From: an uncultured Oscillospiraceae bacterium | GTDB taxonomy: Bacteria > Bacillota_A > Clostridia > Oscillospirales > Oscillospiraceae | Assembly (NCBI GenBank): GCA_934667865.1 | Contig: CAKUMR010000062.1 | Span: 1 to 6,905, forward strand | Direction: 5' to 3' | Length of the DNA stretch: 6,905 nt | In this document: positions 1 to 6,242 of the stretch, piece after piece | Numbering within the stretch: position 1 is the first letter of the stretch | Layout: each line of letters opens with the position of its first letter | Position numbers and translations under genes: made by a program | The notes under the pieces: generated by a model | The model's input: only the letters and a program-made list of their open reading frames with translations | What the model was told of the DNA's origin: nothing | Database searches by the model: none

Positions 1-675
1 GAACTCGCAGAGATCCTCGTTATCATAGCGGAGATTGTCCGTGCCGATGCCGATCAGGGCAATGTCCATCTTTTCCAGCATCCGGAAATGGTTCTGCATG
101 AAGCGCTCTTCCATCATGAGGGAATGGAGCAATTTTGAATTGACACTTAACGGCGCGTGCATCAGGTGCGCCGTGCCGCCCAGCCGCCGCGCAAATTCCA
201 GAACGATATACGATCCCTGCGCATAGGGCTGATTCATAATGGAGTTACCCTGAATCTGTACCACATCCGCGGCGACACTCGGCTTCGTGCGGATATAATC
301 CAGAATTTTGAACACCGCGCTGCCCATGCCGACGCCGATCAGATCCTGATCCTTCAGGATGGAGGTCAGATAGTTCGACGCCGCCATAGCCGCGTCCGCG
401 ATCACCGCCGGATAATAGCCCTCGTTGCTTTTCACGACGATCGCGCAGTGCAGCCCGTATTTCTGCGCAAGCTGCTGTCCCATATTCAGCAGCTCATAAG
501 AGGTATCGTTGATGTGGATCTCGACCACGCCGCTGTCCACCGCCTTTTTCAGCAGGCGGGAAACGGTGGGACGCGAGAGCTTCAGTTCCTGCGCGATCTC
601 CACCTGTGAGCAGTTGTCCACATAGAATTTCTTTGCAACCTGTACAACAATATCGATCTGCGATTCGTAGGACAT
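1..675 (-). CDS. SorC/DeoR-type sugar-binding transcriptional regulator (C-terminus cut off by window edge)
   Basis: Translating the minus strand from ATG at 675 gives 225 residues with no stop up to the window edge; the usual family length is about 310-340, so roughly the last third is missing. Residues 6-45 form a helix-turn-helix of the SorC type: QIDIVVQVAKKFYVDN, then SQVEIAQELKLSRPTVSRLL, the recognition helix being SRPTVSRLLKKA. The rest matches the sugar-phosphate-binding, NagB-like domain: a GVGMGSAV glycine turn near residue 114 and ALIGIGTDN near residue 206, both hallmarks of the family. Members are usually tetrameric repressors or activators released by a phosphorylated sugar. 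Divergent placement next to a sugar operon suggests local control of that operon and of itself. An in-frame ATG at 702 lies inside the predicted -10 box, and 675 has a Shine-Dalgarno sequence, so 675 is preferred. Family is well supported; effector unknown. Confidence 0.93.
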   Translation of the reverse strand, partial: MSYESQIDIVVQVAKKFYVDNCSQVEIAQELKLSRPTVSRLLKKAVDSGVVEIHINDTSYELLNMGQQLAQKYGLHCAIVVKSNEGYYPAVIADAAMAASNYLTSILKDQDLIGVGMGSAVFKILDYIRTKPSVAADVVQIQGNSIMNQPYAQGSYIVLEFARRLGGTAHLMHAPLSVNSKLLHSLMMEERFMQNHFRMLEKMDIALIGIGTDNLRYDNEDLCEF

Positions 676-682
676 GATAGCA

Positions 683-689
683 CCGCCTT
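683..689 (-). promoter_or_regulatory. Ribosome binding site of the regulator gene
   Basis: The minus strand reads AAGGCGG, one mismatch from AAGGAGG, seven bases before ATG at 675. It supports that start over the in-frame ATG at 702, which has no such sequence and overlaps the -10 box. Confidence 0.65.
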
Positions 690-700
690 TCTGCTTTCTC

Positions 701-729
701 ATTATATCCGATAGAGGAAATTTTGTAAA
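701..729 (-). promoter_or_regulatory. Leftward sigma-A-type promoter of the regulator gene
   Basis: On the minus strand, TTTACA (724-729) and a perfect TATAAT (701-706) are separated by 17 bases. This is a near-consensus vegetative promoter. It predicts a start site near 694 and a leader of about 19 bases carrying the AAGGCGG ribosome binding site. The -35 box lies within the left arm of the 12-bp inverted repeat, so binding there would be expected to block transcription of the regulator (autoregulation, inferred). Confidence 0.7.
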
Positions 730-771
730 GACCATTTTTTCAGAAAGACATCTAAAATATTTACAAAATTT
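718..771. repeat. Perfect 12-bp inverted repeat, candidate regulator operator
   Basis: AAATTTTGTAAA at 718-729 and its exact reverse complement TTTACAAAATTT at 760-771 are separated by 30 bases. Centre-to-centre distance is 42 bp, about four helical turns, so both arms face the same side of the DNA. That suits a tetrameric SorC-family protein binding two sites. The left arm overlaps the -35 box of the leftward promoter. The 30-base spacer and AT-rich arms without a U-run argue against a terminator. The sequence itself is certain; the operator role is inferred, and AT-rich DNA makes short repeats cheaper than usual. Confidence 0.55.
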
Positions 772-835
772 CATATATTCGAATTATTGTAAACATTCAA
801 CAAATTGCAGCCGGATATTTTGTCTGATCTGCCGA

Positions 836-864
836 TTGCAATTGAAATAAATTTCATGTATAGT
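836..864 (+). promoter_or_regulatory. Rightward sigma-A-type promoter of the catabolic operon
   Basis: TTGCAA (836-841) and TATAGT (859-864) are separated by exactly 17 bases. This predicts a transcription start near 871 and a leader of about 37 bases before the first gene, with AGGAAGGAG at 893-901. It is the only well-spaced pair I found between 772 and 900. The spacer contains the palindrome at 843-856, so the promoter is likely under direct control by a DNA-binding protein. Confidence 0.65.
841..858. promoter_or_regulatory. Palindromic operator candidate between -35 and -10, DeoR-like
   Basis: TGAAAT-AA-ATTTCA (843-856) is a perfect 6-bp inverted repeat around two bases, lying wholly in the promoter spacer. 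As recalled from the literature, the Bacillus subtilis DeoR operator (a SorC-family protein) is ATTGAACAAAATTTCAAT. The 18 bases here, ATTGAAATAAATTTCATG, agree at 14 of 18 positions. A bound protein would occlude RNA polymerase. The most likely ligand-responsive protein is the regulator encoded divergently at 1-675. The palindrome is seen; the assignment is inference. Confidence 0.55.
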
Positions 865-907
865 CAATATTGTAAAAAACAAGCATGCAATCAGGAAGGA
901 GCAGGGA

Positions 908-1981
908 ATGATGAAAGCAATCGTAAAGACTTCGTATCTCCCGGAGGGGATCCACTTACTGGAACGTCCCGTCCCGACCATCGGTGAGGGCGACGTGCTC
1001 GTCCGCGTTAAGGCGGCCGGCCTGTGCGGCTCCGATATTCATGTATATAAATCGAAGGAACCGCTGGAGTTCGGGCGGCTGAACGTCATTATCGGGCACG
1101 AGTTCGCCGGTGAAGTTGTCGAAGTCGGCAGTCGTGTCCGCCACTGGAAGGTCGGCGACCGCGTCGCCTCGGACAATACCGGCGCAGTGTGTGGCACCTG
1201 CCTTTCCTGTATGAAGGGCGAGCCCATCCACTGCGAGCACCGCTTGGGCCTCGGCTCCGATCTGGACGGCGGCTTTGCAGAATATGTGAGGATCGGTGCG
1301 GAGGTGCTGGACGTTTTCCCGAGCTGCCTGATCCATATTCCGGACGGCCTGTCCTATGAGGAAGCCGCCATTCTCGACCCCGTCAGCAACGGCTACACCG
1401 CCGTCGTGCAGCACGGAGGCATCGTCGCTGGCGACAGCGTCGCCGTCGTCGGCGTCGGCCCGTTGGGTCTGGCCTGCATCAACGCCGCCAAGGCGGCGGG
1501 CGCGCTTCATATTTTCGCGATCGTCCGCAAGTCGACCAGCCAGACGCATCGGGAAGCCGCCCGAAAGCTGGGCGCGACGCACATTCTCGAGCAGGGGACC
1601 GACGACATTCCCGCGATCATCCGCTCTTTGACCCACGGCGAGGGCGTGGCCACCAGCTTTGAGTGCGCCGGGCCGACGAGCCTGATCGAGTTCTGCCTCC
1701 CCTTCACCCGCAACGGCGGGCGCATCGTGCGGGTCGGTCTGGACTTTGGCGGCGCACCGCTGGCTCTGAACGCGGTCAACCAGATGACCTTCCGCAACAT
1801 CTCGCTGATCGGCCACAATGGCTACAACCCGCAGGCGTGGCGCTACTGTGCCGACCTGCTCGCCGCAGGGATCCTGAACTGCAAGGACACGATCACCCAC
1901 GTCCTGCCGCTGGAGGAATACGACCGCGGCGTGGAGCTGATGCTCAGGCGCGAGGCGATCAAGGTCGTCTTTCACCCCTGA
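908..1981 (+). CDS. Zinc-dependent medium-chain alcohol/polyol dehydrogenase
   Basis: This 357-residue protein has normal length for the MDR superfamily (sorbitol/threonine dehydrogenase-like) and presumably oxidises a secondary alcohol of a polyol, sugar or sugar phosphate to a ketone in the cytoplasm. The catalytic zinc ligands are visible as C40 (GLCGSD) and H64-E65 (GHEFAGEV). The structural zinc site is C95, C98, C101 and C109 (C-X2-C-X2-C-X7-C). The Rossmann turn is GVGPLG at 182-187. After the second strand the sequence is AIVRKSTSQ, without the usual acidic residue that binds the NAD ribose, so NADP preference is possible. AGGAAGGAG at 893-901 serves ATG 908; the adjacent ATG at 911 is an equally plausible start. 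It is the first gene behind the regulated promoter. The substrate is not determinable; L-threonine dehydrogenase is a less likely reading given the neighbours. Confidence 0.92.
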   Translation: MMKAIVKTSYLPEGIHLLERPVPTIGEGDVLVRVKAAGLCGSDIHVYKSKEPLEFGRLNVIIGHEFAGEVVEVGSRVRHWKVGDRVASDNTGAVCGTCLSCMKGEPIHCEHRLGLGSDLDGGFAEYVRIGAEVLDVFPSCLIHIPDGLSYEEAAILDPVSNGYTAVVQHGGIVAGDSVAVVGVGPLGLACINAAKAAGALHIFAIVRKSTSQTHREAARKLGATHILEQGTDDIPAIIRSLTHGEGVATSFECAGPTSLIEFCLPFTRNGGRIVRVGLDFGGAPLALNAVNQMTFRNISLIGHNGYNPQAWRYCADLLAAGILNCKDTITHVLPLEEYDRGVELMLRREAIKVVFHP

Positions 1982-1995
1982 ACCCATGTAATTCC

Positions 1996-2023
1996 GCGGC
2001 GCGCCCATCCGGGCGCTGACCGC
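1996..2023 (+). other. Intercistronic GC-rich hairpin
   Basis: GCGCCC (2001-2006) and GGGCGC (2011-2016) pair perfectly around the loop ATCC. A second stem, GCGG (1996-1999) with CCGC (2020-2023), extends it across a small internal loop. No T-run follows (the next bases are ATACAAAAG), so it is not a standard intrinsic terminator. It sits in the largest gap between the operon genes (68 bases) and may protect or mark an RNA 3' end, or tune expression of the first gene against the rest. Function is inferred. Confidence 0.5.
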
Positions 2024-2049
2024 ATACAAAAGAAAAGGAGAATGAATTT

Positions 2050-2724
2050 ATGGCAAGAAAGTACATGTCCGATTCCGAAGCAAAGAAGGCCATCGTGGAG
2101 TATGGCCGGAGAATTTACGAGCGCGGCATGGTCGCCTCCAACGACGGCAACATCACCATCAAAGTGGGAGATAACGAGATCTGGGCCACGCCCACCGGCG
2201 TTTCCAAGGGCTACATGACCGAAGATATGCTGATCAAGATGGATCTGGACGGAAACGTCCTGACCAAGAACGAGCGCCGTCCCTCCTCCGAGATCAAAAT
2301 GCACCTGCGCGTCTACAAGGAAGACCCGGACGTCAAGGCCGTCTGCCACGCCCATCCCATCGCGGCAACCGCGTTTGCCATCCTCGGCGAGACCTTCACG
2401 CCCGACATTCTGGCAGAGCCGGTGTTCATTGTCGGTGAAATTCCCGCAGCACCCTACGCAGCCCCCGGCACCTACGAGGTGCCCGAATCCATCGCGAAGT
2501 TCGTCTATGACCACAATGTCGCGCTGATCGGCAACCACGGCGCGCTGGCCTGGGGCACGGACATTGAGGAAGCCTTCTTCCGTCTGGACTCTCTGGAGCA
2601 CTTCTGCAAGATCAATCTCATCAGCAAATACATTATTAAAAAATATAAGGCGATCCCGCAGGATCAGATCGAAGAAATCCTGAAAGCAAGCCGCGAATTC
2701 AAGGAATCCAAGCGCGGGCAGTGA
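2050..2724 (+). CDS. Class II aldolase/epimerase family protein (FucA/AraD-like)
   Basis: The 224-residue length matches L-fuculose-phosphate aldolase and L-ribulose-5-phosphate 4-epimerase. The zinc site is complete: H100 and H102 in CHAHP, and H163 in GNHGALAWG. E81 in RPSSEIKMH is at the position of the catalytic acid of FucA. SNDGNIT at 30-36 and TPTGVSKG at 47-54 match the phosphate-binding loops. Known members split ketose 1-phosphates to DHAP and an aldehyde, epimerise pentulose 5-phosphates, or decarboxylate 3-oxo-tetronate phosphates. With an FGGY kinase in the operon, retro-aldol cleavage of a phosphorylated ketose is the best reading. AAGGAG at 2035-2040 precedes ATG 2050 by nine bases. 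The C-terminal tail is Lys/Glu-rich and ends in SKRGQ. The exact reaction is unresolved. Confidence 0.92.
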   Translation: MARKYMSDSEAKKAIVEYGRRIYERGMVASNDGNITIKVGDNEIWATPTGVSKGYMTEDMLIKMDLDGNVLTKNERRPSSEIKMHLRVYKEDPDVKAVCHAHPIAATAFAILGETFTPDILAEPVFIVGEIPAAPYAAPGTYEVPESIAKFVYDHNVALIGNHGALAWGTDIEEAFFRLDSLEHFCKINLISKYIIKKYKAIPQDQIEEILKASREFKESKRGQ

Positions 2725-2735
2725 GGTAATTGTTT

Positions 2736-3683
2736 ATGCGATACAAAGAAATGGGCAAGAGCGGCATTGTGTTTCCCAAGCTGACCGTCGGCACATGGGC
2801 CATCGGCGGCGCAAACTGGGGCGATGTCAACAAGGCCGACTCCATCAAGGCCATCCACGCCATGATCGACAACGGCGCCAACTCCATCGACACCGCCCCC
2901 GCCTACAACGCCGGTGAATCCGAGCGCATCGTCGGCGAGGCGCTTCAGGGCATCCGCGACAAGGTCATTCTGACGACCAAGTGCGGCGTTTACAATCCCC
3001 CCGCGGGCGGCTTCGTCAAGGACGCCCGTCCGGAAACCATCCGCCGCCAGCTGGAGGACTCCCTGCGCTTTCTGCGCACGGACTATATTGATATGTATAT
3101 CATCCACTGGCCGGACACCGAAACCTGCGCTCCCATCGCTGACACCATGGGCGAACTGATGAAAATGAAGGCCGAAGGCAAGATCCGCGCGATCGGCGTT
3201 TCCAACTTCTCCATTGCGGAAACCGAGGAGGCGATGCAGTACGGCCAGATCGACGCCGTGCAGCTCCCCTACTCCATGGTCAACCGCACTTTTGAGGATG
3301 TGTTCCGCTGGTCGGAGCCGCACGACATCGGCGTAATGACCTACGGCTCACTCGGCTCCGGTATTCTGACCGGTGCCATCCGCGAAATGCCGAAGTTCGC
3401 GCCGGACGATATGCGGCTGGTCTTTTACGATTTCTACCGCGAGCCGAAGTTCTCCCAGTGCATGGAGCTGCTCAAGGCAATGGACGTGCTGGCGGAGAAA
3501 TACGGCAAGCCCCTGCCGCAGATCGCGATCAACTGGAATATCCAGAAGAGCTATGTCACCACCTCCCTTGTCGGCGTGCGCAACGAGCACGAGGCGAACG
3601 AAAACTGCGCCGGTCTGAACTGGGAGCTGACCGCAGAGGATATGGCCTATCTGGACGACGCCATTGCAAAATACCTGAAATAG
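2736..3683 (+). CDS. Aldo/keto reductase (IolS/AKR11-like)
   Basis: The protein is 315 residues from ATG 2736 and folds as a TIM barrel that uses NADPH to interconvert carbonyls and alcohols. The catalytic tetrad is intact: D52 and Y57 (SIDTAPAYN), K82 (TTKCG) and H124 (IIHWPD). GVSNFS follows, and VGVRNEHEANENC near the C-terminus is the cofactor-binding segment. Overall pattern (GTWAIGG near residue 19, DYIDMYIIHWPD) resembles the Bacillus IolS/YhdN group. GAGGT at 2723-2727 lies eight bases before ATG 2736; a TTG at 2730 is in frame but too close to that site. It begins 11 bases after the aldolase stop, so the two are likely translationally linked. A plausible job is reducing the aldehyde released by the aldolase, or oxidising or reducing the incoming sugar; neither is proven. 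Confidence 0.92.
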   Translation: MRYKEMGKSGIVFPKLTVGTWAIGGANWGDVNKADSIKAIHAMIDNGANSIDTAPAYNAGESERIVGEALQGIRDKVILTTKCGVYNPPAGGFVKDARPETIRRQLEDSLRFLRTDYIDMYIIHWPDTETCAPIADTMGELMKMKAEGKIRAIGVSNFSIAETEEAMQYGQIDAVQLPYSMVNRTFEDVFRWSEPHDIGVMTYGSLGSGILTGAIREMPKFAPDDMRLVFYDFYREPKFSQCMELLKAMDVLAEKYGKPLPQIAINWNIQKSYVTTSLVGVRNEHEANENCAGLNWELTAEDMAYLDDAIAKYLK

Positions 3684-3689
3684 GAGGAA
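3682..3689 (+). promoter_or_regulatory. Ribosome binding site that defines a TTG start
   Basis: AGGAGGAA overlaps the TAG stop of the aldo/keto reductase gene and lies six bases before TTG at 3696. The first in-frame ATG is codon 27, which would remove the first strand of the domain, so TTG is the start. Confidence 0.8.
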
Positions 3690-3695
3690 CCCGGC

Positions 3696-4742
3696 TTGAA
3701 AAAGACAAAGATCCTTGTTCTTGCAGAATTCTTTGACAAGAACGATTTCCTGACCGACCCTGAATACCACGAGATGATCTCCTCCTTCGGCGACGACGTG
3801 GAATTCGACTTCGCGCAGGATCTCAACCCGAAGAAGTTTGACGACATCTCCAATTACGTTCTCTATATGGAAACCAACGGCCCGGAGTGGATCACCCCCT
3901 CCCCGGAGGTTCTGGAAAAGGTCGCGGACGCGGATGTGCTGCTGGTCGGTATGTCCGGCGTGTCCAGCAAGATCATCGACGCCGGCAAGAATCTGAAATT
4001 CATCGGCGCCATGCGCTCCGGCTTTGAAAACGTCAACAAGGCCTATGCCGAAAGCAAGGGCATCACCGTGCGCAACTGCCCCGGCCGTCTGGCAAATCCC
4101 GTTGCGGACATGACGCTGGCAATGATGATCAGCGAAACGCGCGGCATCCTCCGCGGCAATCTGGTCACGAACCACGGCCAGTGGCACAAGATGGACATCT
4201 ACAACGACACGACGAACCGCCCGATGTCCAGCCTGAAGGTCGGTCTGGTGGGCTACGGCATGATCGGGCGCAAGCTCGCCGCCCGTCTGCACGCCTGCGA
4301 GTCCGAGGTGTTTGCCTACGATCCCTACACGCCGCAGAGCGTTTTCGACGGCGACGGCGTGAAGAAGTTTGAAACCATGGAAGAAATGATCCCCAAGTGC
4401 GACATCATCTGCATGATGGCCCGCCTGACCGACGACACCCGCGGGATGTTCGGCAAAAAGCAGTTTGACCTGATGAAGCCGACGGCGATCTTCTGCAACA
4501 CCGCCCGCGCCGGTCTGGTCGACGAAGCGGCGCTGGTCGAGGCGCTGGAAGCGAAGAAGATCCGCGGGGCCTGCCTCGACACCTATTCGCAGGAGCCGCT
4601 GCCGGAGGATCACCCCTTGCTGAAGATGAACAACGTCACCCTGATGCCGCACCGCGCGGGCGTGACGCCGGGCATGGGCCAGCAGTCGATGAAAATGATG
4701 TTCAAGACGCTCCGCAGATTCCTCGACGGGGAGCAGGTCTGA
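3696..4742 (+). CDS. D-isomer-specific 2-hydroxyacid dehydrogenase (phosphoglycerate dehydrogenase-like)
   Basis: The 348-residue protein belongs to the D-2-hydroxyacid dehydrogenase family, which interconverts 2-oxo acids and D-2-hydroxy acids with NAD(P)H. The cofactor turn is GYGMIG at 186-191, with D209 in AYDPY at the end of the next strand, which suggests NAD. The catalytic residues are R271 (NTARAG), E300 (QEPLP) and H319 (MPHRAG). It lacks the C-terminal ACT domain of many SerA proteins, so serine synthesis is unlikely. The segment MMARLTDDTRG (240-250) has Arg243 where the family commonly has proline. The start is TTG, fixed by AGGAGG at 3682-3687. It sits 12 bases after the reductase gene and 18 before an FGGY kinase. 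As I recall, the Bacillus subtilis yoaC-yoaD pair also joins an FGGY kinase to such a dehydrogenase. Substrate unknown. Confidence 0.92.
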   Translation: MKKTKILVLAEFFDKNDFLTDPEYHEMISSFGDDVEFDFAQDLNPKKFDDISNYVLYMETNGPEWITPSPEVLEKVADADVLLVGMSGVSSKIIDAGKNLKFIGAMRSGFENVNKAYAESKGITVRNCPGRLANPVADMTLAMMISETRGILRGNLVTNHGQWHKMDIYNDTTNRPMSSLKVGLVGYGMIGRKLAARLHACESEVFAYDPYTPQSVFDGDGVKKFETMEEMIPKCDIICMMARLTDDTRGMFGKKQFDLMKPTAIFCNTARAGLVDEAALVEALEAKKIRGACLDTYSQEPLPEDHPLLKMNNVTLMPHRAGVTPGMGQQSMKMMFKTLRRFLDGEQV

Positions 4743-4760
4743 CCATCCGGAGGACGAGCT

Positions 4761-6200
4761 ATGCAGCGTGAAGCGATTCTGGTCATTGACGTCGGCACCT
4801 CCAAGGTACACGCCAATGTGATCGCCCTGTCGGACGGCAGCCTGCTGGCAGAGGCGGCGCACGCCATGACATGGCTGCATCCGCAGCCGGGCTGGACGGA
4901 GATCGAGCCGGAGGATCTGTGGCAGGCCGTGACCTCCGCCGTTGCGGAAGCGATCTCCAAGCTGGCACCCAGTGTTCGGCTGATCGCCGTGAGCAATTCC
5001 TTTCAGGGTGACGGCTTCCTGCTGGCCGGGCGTGACGGCGAGCCGCTTTACAACATCATCGTGGCCATGGACAGCCGCGGCGTCCCCTATGTGAAGGACT
5101 TTGCCGAGCAGTTCGGCGCAGAGCGCTTCGAAGAGATTCTCGGCACCGCGCTCGGCCCGTGGGAACCGATGAAATACTACTGGTTCCACCGCAACCGGCC
5201 GGAGCTGCTGGCACAGACCGCGCACGTAGTCAGCGTGCAGGAATATGTGCTCTCCCGGCTGGGGCTTGGTTACTGTCAGGACTACACGCTGGCCAGCCGC
5301 AAGGTCATGCGCGACTACCGGAAAAACGAGTGGTCCGAAGAGCTGTGCCGCTTCGTCGGCCTGTCGCCGGAGCAGTTTGACTCGCCGATCATGGAATCCG
5401 GCGCAGTCTGCGGTAGCATCCGCAGGATCGGCGATACCGATCTCGGCGCAGAGCTCCCGGTGATCGTCGGCGCGCACGACTGCGAAATGGGAATGTTCGG
5501 CGTCGGCGTGCTGCCGGATTCCAGAAAAGTGCTTGCAAACGTCGCCGGCACGACGGACCATCTCGGTCTGATCACGACCGCACCCTTCGACATTCACGGC
5601 CTGCCCTGCTGTATCTACCGCGGGCCGATGGAAGGAAGCTATGTCGCGCTCGGCGCGAATTCTGTCGGAAGCTGCACGACGTGGGCCGTGAAAAACCTCT
5701 TCCCGGAGCGGACAGACTATGGCAAAGCCATCGCCGGTCTGTTCTCCGAGATGCGCTTCGACGGCACGAGCCGCGTCACCTGCACGGGGAGCATTCCCTC
5801 GGCGGCCGGCGTATTCCGCGGGATCGACCTGCAAACGACGCGGGAGGATCTCTTCCGCGCGCTGATCGAGGGGCTCACCTATCCCCTGCAGGATGTCTGT
5901 CGCGCGATGGAAGCCATCGCGGGCGGAAAATTCGGCGTCATCCGCGCCGGAAACGGCGGCGCCAAATCCAGAAGCTGGCTTCAGCTCAAGGCCGACCTCT
6001 TTGACACACCGGTAGAGCGGGTCAGAAACAATGAGATCTCCTCCGTCGGCGCCGCAGCGCTGGCCGCGGTCACGCTCGGGCGCTACGGCTCTCTGGCCGA
6101 GGCGCAGGAGCGGATGATCTCCGTGCTGGACCGGGTCGAGCCGGTCGCCGAAAACGTGCGCCGCTATGCCGAGCGGGTCGCCGAGTGGAAACAACTGTAA
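4761..6200 (+). CDS. FGGY-family carbohydrate kinase
   Basis: At 479 residues it has the usual two-domain length of the FGGY kinases (xylulose, ribulose, fuculose, erythritol, AI-2 and glycerol kinases), which transfer phosphate from ATP to a sugar or polyol. The N-terminal phosphate loop is DVGTSKVHANVI (10-21). FQGDGF (81-86) and AMDSRG (102-107) line the expected substrate cleft. GAHDCEMGMFG (237-247) contains D240, the expected catalytic base. GTTDH (263-267) and GNGGAKSRSWLQLKAD (397-412) belong to the ATP-binding domain, followed by E425 and SSVGAAALAAV. GGAGG at 4749-4753 precedes ATG 4761 by seven bases. The active site appears intact. Substrate specificity cannot be read directly; the protein departs noticeably from standard xylulokinase (for example FQGDG for SGQGG), so I give no gene symbol. 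Confidence 0.93.
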   Translation: MQREAILVIDVGTSKVHANVIALSDGSLLAEAAHAMTWLHPQPGWTEIEPEDLWQAVTSAVAEAISKLAPSVRLIAVSNSFQGDGFLLAGRDGEPLYNIIVAMDSRGVPYVKDFAEQFGAERFEEILGTALGPWEPMKYYWFHRNRPELLAQTAHVVSVQEYVLSRLGLGYCQDYTLASRKVMRDYRKNEWSEELCRFVGLSPEQFDSPIMESGAVCGSIRRIGDTDLGAELPVIVGAHDCEMGMFGVGVLPDSRKVLANVAGTTDHLGLITTAPFDIHGLPCCIYRGPMEGSYVALGANSVGSCTTWAVKNLFPERTDYGKAIAGLFSEMRFDGTSRVTCTGSIPSAAGVFRGIDLQTTREDLFRALIEGLTYPLQDVCRAMEAIAGGKFGVIRAGNGGAKSRSWLQLKADLFDTPVERVRNNEISSVGAAALAAVTLGRYGSLAEAQERMISVLDRVEPVAENVRRYAERVAEWKQL

Positions 6201-6205
6201 TTCAT

Positions 6206-6217
6206 CCGCGGAAGCGG
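6206..6217 (+). other. Small hairpin with GGAA tetraloop before the binding-protein gene
   Basis: CCGC (6206-6209) pairs with GCGG (6214-6217) around GGAA, a GNRA-type loop. The stem is only four base pairs and no T-run follows, so it is not a terminator. It may be chance; a minor role in separating expression of the kinase and the binding protein is possible. Confidence 0.25.
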
Positions 6218-6242
6218 TAAATTAACAACAAAGGAGAAAGAC

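Larger units (their letters stand above)
785..876 (+). repeat. Two direct copies of TATTGTAAA (785-793 and 868-876)
   Basis: The 9-base word TATTGTAAA occurs identically at 785-793 and 868-876, 83 bp apart, about eight helical turns. The related TTTTGTAAA is at 721-729 and its reverse complement at 760-768. The downstream copy covers the predicted rightward transcription start near 871. Together these four TWTTGTAAA words may be half-sites for the divergently encoded regulator. AT-richness makes chance recurrence possible. Confidence 0.4.

Noticed and set aside
157..609. A 150-residue plus-strand frame at the left edge.
   Set aside because: It is opposite the SorC-type regulator, whose helix-turn-helix and sugar-binding motifs are clear; no ribosome binding site precedes it.
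700..702. ATG at 702 (minus strand) as an alternative start for the regulator.
   Set aside because: It overlaps the predicted TATAAT box and would precede the transcription start; ATG 675 has a Shine-Dalgarno sequence at proper distance.
772..907. Catabolite-response (CcpA-type) site or a riboswitch in the leader.
   Set aside because: No TG-N-AA-N-CG-N-type core match was seen, and the predicted leader of about 37 bases is too short for a riboswitch.
1996..2023. Intrinsic terminator after the dehydrogenase gene.
   Set aside because: The stem is good but no T-run follows, and the next gene continues in the same direction with a fitting function.
956..2029. A 357-residue minus-strand frame opposite the polyol dehydrogenase.
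   Set aside because: The plus strand has complete zinc and cofactor motifs; the minus translation has none and is rich in Asp/Ala/Arg, typical of a shadow frame.
2730..2732. TTG at 2730 as the start of the aldo/keto reductase.
   Set aside because: It is only two bases after the GAGGT site; ATG at 2736 has normal spacing and the family usually begins at this Met-Arg/Lys-Tyr segment.
3696..4742. Serine-biosynthesis SerA.
   Set aside because: The protein has no ACT or regulatory domain and lies in a sugar operon; it shares only the general family motifs.
3348..6194. A 948-residue open frame on the minus strand.
   Set aside because: It lies opposite four recognisable genes or gene parts (reductase end, hydroxyacid dehydrogenase, kinase), has low-complexity His/Arg/Ala/Val-rich composition and no domain I recognise. 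It is the shadow of GC-rich codon use on the other strand.
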